Below are positions 1 to 5,903 of a DNA stretch of 11,069 bases, piece after piece; position 1 is the stretch's first letter, and each line of letters opens with the position of its first letter. The notes beneath the pieces were generated by a model. It saw only the letters and a list, made by a program, of their open reading frames with translations. It was not told where the DNA came from and searched no databases. Origin of the DNA: Bacillota bacterium (GTDB lineage Bacteria; Bacillota; Clostridia; Saccharofermentanales; Fastidiosipilaceae); NCBI GenBank assembly GCA_023420715.1, contig JAEZVR010000163.1, positions 1 through 11,069 on the forward strand, in the 5' to 3' direction. The translations under genes were made by a program, and so were the position numbers.

Positions 1-1577
1 TATTTATAGGGTGCGGTTCTCTCTTTAACAAAGGATTGAATCTCTTGTTTAAGTGCATCTGTGGGTTCGAAATTCGGGTGTAAGATCATGGTTGCTTTGA
101 CGACTTGGCCTCGAATATCGTCTGCCACGCCGGTTACAGCACATTCTAAAACCGCTGGATGCTCCATCAGGGTGCTTTCCACTTCAAAGGGACTAATGCG
201 GTAACCCGAACTTTTGATCATGTCATCTTTGCGACCGATAAACCAATAATAATCATTTTCATCCCGGCTTGCCAAGTCGCCCGTGTGGTAATAGCCGTCG
301 TGCCAGACTTGTTCTGTTAAGGCGGCGTCCTTGTGATAACCTAAAAACATACCCAGAGGTGTATGGTCGCCCGTGTAGAGGCAGATTTCCCCAGTTTCAT
401 TTACACCGACAGGTTCGCCTTCGTCATTGAGCAAGACGACCTCATAGCCAAAAGAAGGTTTCCCCATTGAGCCCGGGCAGGGTTCTAGCCAGTATGGGGT
501 AAAGATGGTTAAGGTGGTTTCGGTCTGGCCAAATCCTTCTGAAAGTTTAAGACCAGTGGCTTGATAGAATTGCTGATAGACTTCTGGATTTAAAGCCTCA
601 CCGGCAATGGTGGCATGGGTAATCGCACTGAGATCATAATCTTTTAAATGATGGCTGAGCATAAAGCGATAAATCGTTGGCGGTGCACAGAAGGTTGTAA
701 TTTGATCCGCTTGAAGATGCTCGAGAAGATCTTCTGGGTGAAAACGCTCAAAGTCATAGACATAGATACCAGCTTCCATGAACCATTGTCCATAGAGTTT
801 TCCCCACATTGATTTTGCCCACCCCGTTTCTGAAACGGTCAGATGCAGGCCGTCTGGAACGACGCGATGCCAGTATTTGGCAGTTGGAATATGGGCTATT
901 GGATAAGCGTAGCTATGTGCTGCCATTTTTGGATGAGCAGTTGTACCTGAAGTGAAGTACATGAGCATGATGTCGTCGATGTGAGGCAATTCACCGATGT
1001 CCGCTTTACAAAAATGCGGTGCGTTTTCAAGACCCTCATCAAAATCAATCCAACCCTCCCGTTTGCCATTTACGCCAATGAAATGCTCGATCTTTCCGTA
1101 AGTTTTAGCAGCTGCTTCGACCATTTCACAGACGGTTTCATGTGGTTGGAGGGTGCAGATCACCGTGTGAATTTCGGCGGCTGAGAAACGATATTCCAAA
1201 TCTTCTTTGCGCAACTGGTTGGTGCCAGGTACGGCAATAGCGCCGATTTTGCACAGCCCAAGCATGGCAAACCAAAATTGGTAATGGCGCTTGAGAATTA
1301 ACATGACTTTATCGCCGCGCTTAATCCCAAGTTTAAGAAAAAAGGCGGCAGCGGCATCACTTTTCTCTTTTAAATCGGAAAAGGTGAAGGTCAAACGCTG
1401 TTGATCGGCGCCGCACCACAACATAGCCCGTCTATCGGGAGATTCGGTACCCAAGACGTCGATGACATCGTATGCAAAATTAAATTGGTCTGGCTTAATC
1501 AGTTCAAAATGAATCGGTACACCGGCTTCATTCAAAGTTTCTTTTAAATAGTTCTGATGCAAGTTTAATAATGACAT
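1..1577 (-). CDS. Medium-chain (ACSM-like) acyl-CoA synthetase, AMP-forming, C-terminus cut by window edge
   Basis: This enzyme would activate a carboxylic acid to acyl-AMP with ATP and then to acyl-CoA. The frame runs open from ATG at 1577-1575 to the window edge (525 full codons). The start has a strong GGAGGGG Shine-Dalgarno just upstream. Seen directly: the adenylation P-loop YFTSGTTAHPKM around residues 207-218, with the ACSM-like continuation AAHS; GLYGQ-type aromatic segment KLYGQWFMEAG; the A5 motif SEGFGQTET; the A7/A8 region TGDLASRDE and GRKDDMIKSSGYRISPFEVE near residues 447-467. The last visible residues, ERTAPYK, belong to the mobile C-terminal domain. About 25-30 residues should be missing, including the catalytic A10 lysine. 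The P-loop has Ala-His where Gly-x is usual. The family call is firm; substrate chain length cannot be read, and medium-chain or branched acids are inferred from ACSM similarity. It is transcribed divergently from rny behind likely operator palindromes, suggesting lipid-responsive control. Confidence 0.9.
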   Translation of the reverse strand, partial: MSLLNLHQNYLKETLNEAGVPIHFELIKPDQFNFAYDVIDVLGTESPDRRAMLWCGADQQRLTFTFSDLKEKSDAAAAFFLKLGIKRGDKVMLILKRHYQFWFAMLGLCKIGAIAVPGTNQLRKEDLEYRFSAAEIHTVICTLQPHETVCEMVEAAAKTYGKIEHFIGVNGKREGWIDFDEGLENAPHFCKADIGELPHIDDIMLMYFTSGTTAHPKMAAHSYAYPIAHIPTAKYWHRVVPDGLHLTVSETGWAKSMWGKLYGQWFMEAGIYVYDFERFHPEDLLEHLQADQITTFCAPPTIYRFMLSHHLKDYDLSAITHATIAGEALNPEVYQQFYQATGLKLSEGFGQTETTLTIFTPYWLEPCPGSMGKPSFGYEVVLLNDEGEPVGVNETGEICLYTGDHTPLGMFLGYHKDAALTEQVWHDGYYHTGDLASRDENDYYWFIGRKDDMIKSSGYRISPFEVESTLMEHPAVLECAVTGVADDIRGQVVKATMILHPNFEPTDALKQEIQSFVKERTAPYK

Positions 1578-1596
1578 AACCCCTCCGAGTATATTG

Positions 1597-1617
1597 TTTG
1601 AAGCTCAAATGATTTGA
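1597..1617. promoter_or_regulatory. Second operator-like cluster: two overlapping TTTGA/TCAAA palindromes
   Basis: Two overlapping inverted repeats share one TCAAA half-site. TTTGAAGCTCAAA (1597-1609) has 5-base arms around three bases. TCAAATGATTTGA (1605-1617) has 6-base arms around one base, with the half-sites in the opposite order. They sit in the untranslated leader of the acyl-CoA synthetase gene, about 20-45 bases downstream of its predicted start. The half-sites match those of the palindrome at 1628-1642, so a second binding site for the same regulator is likely. Confidence 0.45.
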
Positions 1618-1627
1618 ATAACCAAAA

Positions 1628-1642
1628 GTTTGATTATCAAAC
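1628..1642. promoter_or_regulatory. FabT-like operator palindrome GTTTGATTATCAAAC
   Basis: This is a perfect inverted repeat with 7-base arms around one central base. Its core TTTGATTATCAAA matches the FabT (MarR-family fatty-acid regulator) operator of streptococci as I remember it, ANTTTGATTATCAAATT. It lies at about +1 to +15 of the predicted acyl-CoA synthetase promoter, a position suited to repression. The palindrome is seen directly; the regulator's identity is inferred, and no regulator gene is in the window. Confidence 0.6.
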
Positions 1643-1649
1643 GAATTGA

Positions 1650-1678
1650 ATCGTATCACATTATCAAAGCTGATGCAA
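1650..1678 (-). promoter_or_regulatory. Predicted promoter of the acyl-CoA synthetase gene
   Basis: Read on the minus strand, TTGCAT (1678-1673) is followed after 17 bases by TACGAT (1655-1650). The -10 is preceded by TG plus one base, an extended -10 signature. Transcription would start near 1643, giving a leader of about 65 bases. The predicted start abuts the palindrome at 1628-1642. The assignment rests on motif match only. Confidence 0.55.
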
Positions 1679-1703
1679 GCTCTAAAATAAAGCCTGGTTT
1701 CTA

Positions 1704-1712
1704 TGGTATAAT
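1704..1712 (+). promoter_or_regulatory. Extended -10 promoter for rny
   Basis: TGGTATAAT contains a perfect TATAAT (1707-1712) preceded by TG plus one base. No convincing -35 is found at 16-18 bases, which is normal for extended -10 promoters. Transcription would start near 1719, leaving a leader of roughly 55-60 bases before rny. Confidence 0.65.
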
Positions 1713-1759
1713 GGCTACCGTGCATGATTTTTTCGTGCTTTTAATTTGCAATTTGAAAA

Positions 1760-1786
1760 ATGAATAGCGGAGGTGATTGCTATTAA
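1760..1786 (+). other. Short leader ORF (8 codons) spanning the rny ribosome binding site
   Basis: ATG at 1760 opens an 8-codon frame (MNSGGDCY) whose TAA at 1784-1786 overlaps the ATT codon at 1782-1784 in the rny frame. The very strong Shine-Dalgarno GGAGGTGAT (1769-1777) lies inside this mini-frame. The ATG itself has only a weak purine run (GAAAAA) upstream. It may be chance. If translated, it would pass ribosomes onto the rny start by termination and reinitiation. Confidence 0.25.
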
Positions 1787-3344
1787 CTGGACATGGATAG
1801 CTTTGGCCTTGCTGATTGGAATTGTCGTTGGTTTAGTCGCTTGTGTGCTGTATTTCCGCCAGGGTTTGAGCAAAAAGCAAAAAGCTCTTGTGGAACAAAC
1901 GCAACAACAAGAATTAGAGGCAAAGCGTCTGATTGCAGATGCCCAAAAGACTGGAGAGCGTCAAAAACGCGAATTGTTGCTTCAAGCCAAAGAAGAAATT
2001 CATCAGTCGAGGTTAGAACTGGAAAAAGATGTGCGCGATCGCAAGACGGAGTTACAGCGAGAACGCAGTCGTATTGAGCAAAAAGAAGAAGTGCTGGATC
2101 GTAAAATTGGGCAGCTAGAAGCTTCGGAACAAGCTTTGCAAGTTAAACATCAAGAAGCAGAACAGCGGTTGGATTCAGCAAAAGAAAATGAGCGTAAAAC
2201 CATTCTAGAATTGGAACGGGTGTCCGGGTTAACCGTAGAAGATGCCAAACATTTGGTATTAGATACGGCGAAGGAGACCTATCGTCATGAGATGGCGGTC
2301 ATGCTAAAAGAAATGCGCGACGAAACCATGGCAAAAGCCAAGTTAGAAGCGCAGGATATTTTAGCGACAACGATTCAAAGGTTTTCCGCAGATTACGTTT
2401 CTGAGTCAACCGTTACCGTGGTTAATTTACCCAATGACGATATGAAAGGTAGAATCATTGGTAGAGAAGGCCGGAATATACGTGCACTCGAAACATTGAC
2501 GGGTGTCGATCTGATCATTGATGATACGCCAGAAGCAGTCATCCTATCTTGTTTTAATCCGATCAGAAGAGAGGTTGCACGCTTAGCCCTCGAAAAGCTG
2601 ATTAATGATGGACGTATTCATCCAGCTCGCATTGAAGATGCAGTTGAAAAGGCGCAGAAAGAAATTGATCAGACCATTCGACAACAGGGAGATCATGCTG
2701 CATTTGAAACCGGTGTCATGGGTTTGGACGACGAGCTCATCTATATGTTGGGAAGGATGCATTATCGGACGAGTTACCGTCAAAATGCGCTTAAACATTC
2801 GATGGAAGTGTGCTGGTTTTCCGGCATGATGGCGGCTGAATTGGGTCTTGATGTCAATTTGGCTAAACGAGCCGGCTTATTGCACGATATTGGTAAAGCT
2901 GTTGACTACGAGATGGAAGGCACGCATATCGATATTGGTGTTGATATTGCCAAAAAATGTAAAGAACATCCGGTTGTCATCAATGCCATTCAGGCGCATC
3001 ACGGAGAGGTTGATCCCATTCATCCGATTTCCGTTTTGGTTACGGCAGCAGACGCATTGTCGGCTGCACGCCCTGGCGCACGGCAGGAAAATATCGAAAC
3101 CTATGTCAAACGTATTCAAAAATTGGAAGAGATCGCTAAGAGTTTCCAAGGTGTTGAAAATTGTTTTGCCATTCAAGCAGGTCGTGAAATTCGCGTCATG
3201 GTGACCCCAGATCAAGTTAATGACGAGGAAATGGTGTTATTGGCGCATGAGGTCTGCCGTAAGGTGGAGGAAGAATTGAACTATCCTGGTCAAATTAAGG
3301 TCAGTATGATTCGAGAAACCCGTGTGGTTGATTATGCAAGATAA
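1773..3344 (+). CDS. rny: Ribonuclease Y (membrane-anchored endoribonuclease)
   Basis: RNase Y starts decay of many mRNAs and processes structured RNAs at the membrane in Bacillota. Domains seen in order: an N-terminal membrane helix (about residues 6-28); a long charged coiled coil (about 30-190); a KH domain with GRIIGREGRNI at 226-236; an HD domain with LLHDIGK, catalytic His371-Asp372, and a downstream HHGEVD. At 523 codons it is of usual length and ends in the family-typical YPGQIKVSMIRETRVVDYAR. The start is unclear. GTG at 1773 lies inside the Shine-Dalgarno GGAGGTGAT (1769-1777) and so is poorly placed, while in-frame ATT at 1782 is 8 bases after GGAGG. There is no in-frame ATG nearby. 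Either choice changes only a few residues before the membrane helix. It appears to be monocistronic, with its own promoter and terminator. Confidence 0.97.
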   Translation: MIAINWTWIALALLIGIVVGLVACVLYFRQGLSKKQKALVEQTQQQELEAKRLIADAQKTGERQKRELLLQAKEEIHQSRLELEKDVRDRKTELQRERSRIEQKEEVLDRKIGQLEASEQALQVKHQEAEQRLDSAKENERKTILELERVSGLTVEDAKHLVLDTAKETYRHEMAVMLKEMRDETMAKAKLEAQDILATTIQRFSADYVSESTVTVVNLPNDDMKGRIIGREGRNIRALETLTGVDLIIDDTPEAVILSCFNPIRREVARLALEKLINDGRIHPARIEDAVEKAQKEIDQTIRQQGDHAAFETGVMGLDDELIYMLGRMHYRTSYRQNALKHSMEVCWFSGMMAAELGLDVNLAKRAGLLHDIGKAVDYEMEGTHIDIGVDIAKKCKEHPVVINAIQAHHGEVDPIHPISVLVTAADALSAARPGARQENIETYVKRIQKLEEIAKSFQGVENCFAIQAGREIRVMVTPDQVNDEEMVLLAHEVCRKVEEELNYPGQIKVSMIRETRVVDYAR

Positions 3345-3351
3345 GATGGAG

Positions 3352-3385
3352 ACATCCTGTATCGTTTGGTGCAGGATGTTTTTTT
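3352..3385 (+). terminator. Intrinsic terminator after rny
   Basis: ACATCCTG (3352-3359) pairs perfectly with CAGGATGT (3372-3379) around a 12-base loop. A run of seven T residues (3379-3385) follows. It begins 8 bases after the rny stop and separates rny from the lspA promoter. Confidence 0.88.
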
Positions 3386-3416
3386 ATGTCTTGGCAACGG
3401 AGCAGTCTGGGTATCG

Positions 3417-3425
3417 TGATATAAT
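3417..3425 (+). promoter_or_regulatory. Extended -10 promoter of the lspA-recO operon
   Basis: TGATATAAT has a consensus TATAAT (3420-3425) preceded by TG plus one base. No good -35 is visible at the normal distance; TTGGCA at 3391-3396 is too far upstream. Transcription would start near 3432, about 34 bases before lspA. I found no other clear promoter up to the end of recO, so this probably drives the whole operon. Confidence 0.62.
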
Positions 3426-3465
3426 GGCGTCATCTATTGTTTATTAGCGGTATAGAAGGTTTTTT

Positions 3466-3936
3466 ATGACGTGGTTTATTTTGGTCCTCATTGGACTGAT
3501 CGTTGATCAACTTAGCAAATGGGCAGTTGAGCAATGGCTTGTGCATCCAATTACCATTGTGTCGCATTTTTTTCGCTTGGAATATCATCTCAACAAGGGC
3601 GCAGCCTGGAGTTTTTTGGCGGGTCAAAATTGGGGGATCCATTTGTTGACAGGGGTTTCCTTTATTGCAAGTCTTTGTTTCGCGATTGCGTTAGTACGTA
3701 CTTCTGATCGAGGGATCAAAGCAGCGTGCGCGATGATCTTGGCGGGCGCATTGGGTAATGGTATTGATCGACTGGTTCATCTAGGCGTCACAGACTTTTT
3801 ATCCTTCCAGTTTGGTCGCTACGCTTTTCCAGTCTTTAATTTAGCAGATGTGTTTTTGGTCGCTGGTATCTTCCTGTTGGTCATCATGGTATTCACGCAG
3901 GAAAAAAGAAACCGGATATCTGGAGGCTTAAAATGA
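3466..3936 (+). CDS. lspA: Lipoprotein signal peptidase (signal peptidase II)
   Basis: This membrane aspartyl protease removes the signal peptide from prolipoproteins after diacylglyceryl transfer to the lipobox cysteine. At 156 residues it has the usual family length and four hydrophobic segments. Conserved motifs are seen: N43-KGAAWS, GNGIDRL (97-103), VTDFLSF with catalytic Asp110, and FNLADVF with catalytic Asp128. The early DQLSKW (14-19) is also typical. ATG at 3466 follows AGAAGG at a 6-base spacing. Its TGA overlaps the rluD ATG (ATGA), a sign of translational coupling; lspA followed by an RluA-family gene is a common pairing in Bacillota. It is the first gene of the operon. Confidence 0.97.
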   Translation: MTWFILVLIGLIVDQLSKWAVEQWLVHPITIVSHFFRLEYHLNKGAAWSFLAGQNWGIHLLTGVSFIASLCFAIALVRTSDRGIKAACAMILAGALGNGIDRLVHLGVTDFLSFQFGRYAFPVFNLADVFLVAGIFLLVIMVFTQEKRNRISGGLK

Positions 3937-4916
3937 CGGTCGAAACCGTTGTAGAACAATTTGTTTTATCAGATGGTGACCGCCGCATCGATGCGGCTTT
4001 GGCGGAAGTCTCAGGGTATTCACGCAGTGAAATCAAACGTCTGATTGATGCTGGTCAGGTCTGTGTTGATGGAACACCGGTTGTTGCCAAAGCAAAATGG
4101 CCTGCTGGTACTGTTGTTGACGTGATGCGCCAACAAACGCGGTCAACCCGTTTGGTGGGCGAAGCCATTCCGCTTGATATTGTCTATGAAGATGAGTGGT
4201 TATTGGTTGTCAACAAACCACAGGGTATGGTTGTGCATCCTGGTGCCGGGCACCAGGCAGGAACCTTGGTGCATGCCCTCATAGGTTATCTGGGTGATGC
4301 AAGCAAGCTCTCTCAAGTCCAGACAGTGGAACGCCCGGGCATTGTGCATCGCATCGATAAAGACACCTCTGGTCTTATTTTGGTGATGAAGTCGGATGAG
4401 GCACATCGCTTAATGGCAGAACAAATCGCCAACCATGACATTCAACGCTATTATTTTGCAGTCGTGCATGGGCATTTTACCGAGGAAACCGGCACGGTTA
4501 TTGCACCGCTTGGGCGAGATCCCAATCATCGGCAAAAAATGGCTGTGGTGCTTGATGGCAAATATGCCAAAACACATTTTGATGTGCTTGCGCCACTCCA
4601 TCAGACAAGCTTTTTAACCTTGGCGCTGGAAACCGGTCGTACGCATCAGATTCGAGTGCATATGCAATATATTGGTCATCCTGTTGTGGGGGATCCAATT
4701 TATGCGGGCAATCGTCCGACTTATGGGTTGTCTGGACAAGCCTTGCATGCCGGTCAACTTGTCTTTAAACATCCGATGACGGGCCAATACATCGATGTGA
4801 AAGCGCCATTGCCAGCGTATTTTAATCACTTATTGACGACTTTGGGGTACGATCAAACCAAGGGGCTTTTTAAGCCAAAACGACCGATTGTTCAGCCACC
4901 GCATCCGGTTGATTGA
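3933..4916 (+). CDS. rluD: RluA/RluD-family 23S rRNA pseudouridine synthase
   Basis: This enzyme converts uridines to pseudouridine in large-subunit rRNA. By family, the RluD type acts on helix 69. An N-terminal S4 RNA-binding domain (about residues 16-68, with GYSRSEIKRLIDAGQV) precedes the catalytic domain. The latter holds VNKPQGMVVHPG (93-104), the signature HRIDKDTSG (139-147) with nucleophile Asp142, and ETGRTHQIRVH near residue 235. The 327 residues suit a full-length protein. The start has GGAGG (3922-3926) six bases upstream and overlaps the lspA stop. The S4 domain and length favour RluD over single-domain RluA types, but exact target uridines cannot be read. The proline-rich tail (QPPHPVD) is unlike the catalytic core and probably disordered. 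Confidence 0.92.
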   Translation: MTVETVVEQFVLSDGDRRIDAALAEVSGYSRSEIKRLIDAGQVCVDGTPVVAKAKWPAGTVVDVMRQQTRSTRLVGEAIPLDIVYEDEWLLVVNKPQGMVVHPGAGHQAGTLVHALIGYLGDASKLSQVQTVERPGIVHRIDKDTSGLILVMKSDEAHRLMAEQIANHDIQRYYFAVVHGHFTEETGTVIAPLGRDPNHRQKMAVVLDGKYAKTHFDVLAPLHQTSFLTLALETGRTHQIRVHMQYIGHPVVGDPIYAGNRPTYGLSGQALHAGQLVFKHPMTGQYIDVKAPLPAYFNHLLTTLGYDQTKGLFKPKRPIVQPPHPVD

Positions 4917-4937
4917 ATGGGTTCTGAAAGGAAATCT

Positions 4938-5903
4938 ATGGAAAAATATCTCGAAGTTGATGATCTAACCACCGTAACAGCGGTTTTTGGCACATTAAAC
5001 CATAATATTCAATCTCTGGAAGCTAAATTTAAGGTGAGTATTGAGCCACAGGCCAATGGAATTCGCATCTCTGGATTAGAGCAAGCTGGTGTGGATGGCG
5101 CAGCAGAAGTCTTGACCAAACTCTTTCGTTTGCAGAAGGCTGGTCATGAAGTAACGCATCAAACGGCCCAGTATTTGGCAGAACAGTGGCATCAGGGTGC
5201 TGTTCATACGGTGACTGGATACAGTCCGGACACGGTGTGTGTGACCGCCAAAGGCAGACCGATTAAAGGTAAGACAGAAGGACAAAATCGATATATTAAA
5301 GAGATGAAACGCAAAGACATTGTTTTTGCCACAGGTCCAGCAGGAACGGGAAAAACCTTTTTGGCAGTTGCAATGGCGGTCGATGCTTTTCGCAAACATG
5401 AGGTTAGCCGCATTATTTTGACGCGACCTGCGGTTGAAGCGGGTGAAAAATTAGGTTTTTTGCCAGGCGATCTGCAAATGAAGGTTGATCCTTATATGCG
5501 TCCAATCTATGATGCATTGCACGAGCTAATGGGCACAGAAGCTTATTTAAAAAATATGGAAAAAGGCACAATAGAGGTATCGCCATTGGCTTATATGCGC
5601 GGTCGGACTTTGGATAATGCTTATATTATTCTCGATGAAGCTCAAAATACGACCCCGGAACAAATGAAAATGTTTTTGACACGCATGGGTTTTCAATCAA
5701 AGGTCGTTGTGACCGGTGATATTACACAAATTGATTTGCCCAAAGGACAGCAATCAGGTTTGGTTATTGTGCGTAAGGTTTTGCGCAAATTAAATGAAAT
5801 TGGATTTGTAGATTTGGAAGCAACCGATGTGGTGCGCAATGATCTTGTACAGCAAATTATTCGTGCATACGATCAATATGAAGCAAAAAGGATGGATCGA
5901 TGA
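4938..5903 (+). CDS. phoH: PhoH-family P-loop ATPase
   Basis: PhoH-like proteins are cytosolic ATPases linked by sequence and neighbourhood to RNA metabolism; their exact role is unsettled. With the ATG at 4938 the product has 321 residues. Seen: an N-terminal region of about 100 residues, Walker A GPAGTGKT (133-140), TRPAVEAGEKLGFLPGD (162-178), Walker B YIILDEAQ with Asp233-Glu234, and the TGD motif before QIDLP. I chose 4938 because AAAGGA (4927-4932) sits five bases upstream and the following MEKYLEVDDLT fits the family. An in-frame ATG at 4917, directly after the rluD stop, would add seven residues but has no ribosome binding site. Its TGA overlaps the pgpH ATG by four bases. The order phoH, pgpH, ybeY is conserved in Bacillota. 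Confidence 0.93.
   Translation: MEKYLEVDDLTTVTAVFGTLNHNIQSLEAKFKVSIEPQANGIRISGLEQAGVDGAAEVLTKLFRLQKAGHEVTHQTAQYLAEQWHQGAVHTVTGYSPDTVCVTAKGRPIKGKTEGQNRYIKEMKRKDIVFATGPAGTGKTFLAVAMAVDAFRKHEVSRIILTRPAVEAGEKLGFLPGDLQMKVDPYMRPIYDALHELMGTEAYLKNMEKGTIEVSPLAYMRGRTLDNAYIILDEAQNTTPEQMKMFLTRMGFQSKVVVTGDITQIDLPKGQQSGLVIVRKVLRKLNEIGFVDLEATDVVRNDLVQQIIRAYDQYEAKRMDR

Noticed and set aside
981..1184. Plus-strand 67-codon frame inside the acyl-CoA synthetase
   Set aside because: It is antisense to a well-conserved enzyme and has no independent support; a shadow frame.
1528..1725. Minus-strand 65-codon frame across the rny/acyl-CoA synthetase intergenic region
   Set aside because: It runs through the predicted promoter and operators, ends inside the synthetase in another frame, lacks a ribosome binding site and resembles no known protein.
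4864..4876. Small hairpin GGCTT-TTT-AAGCC near the end of rluD
   Set aside because: The stem is only five bases, it lies inside the coding sequence and no T-run follows; chance.
4917..4937. Upstream ATG for phoH directly after the rluD stop
   Set aside because: It has no Shine-Dalgarno, and the ATG at 4938 has AAAGGA at good spacing, so the extra seven residues are unlikely.
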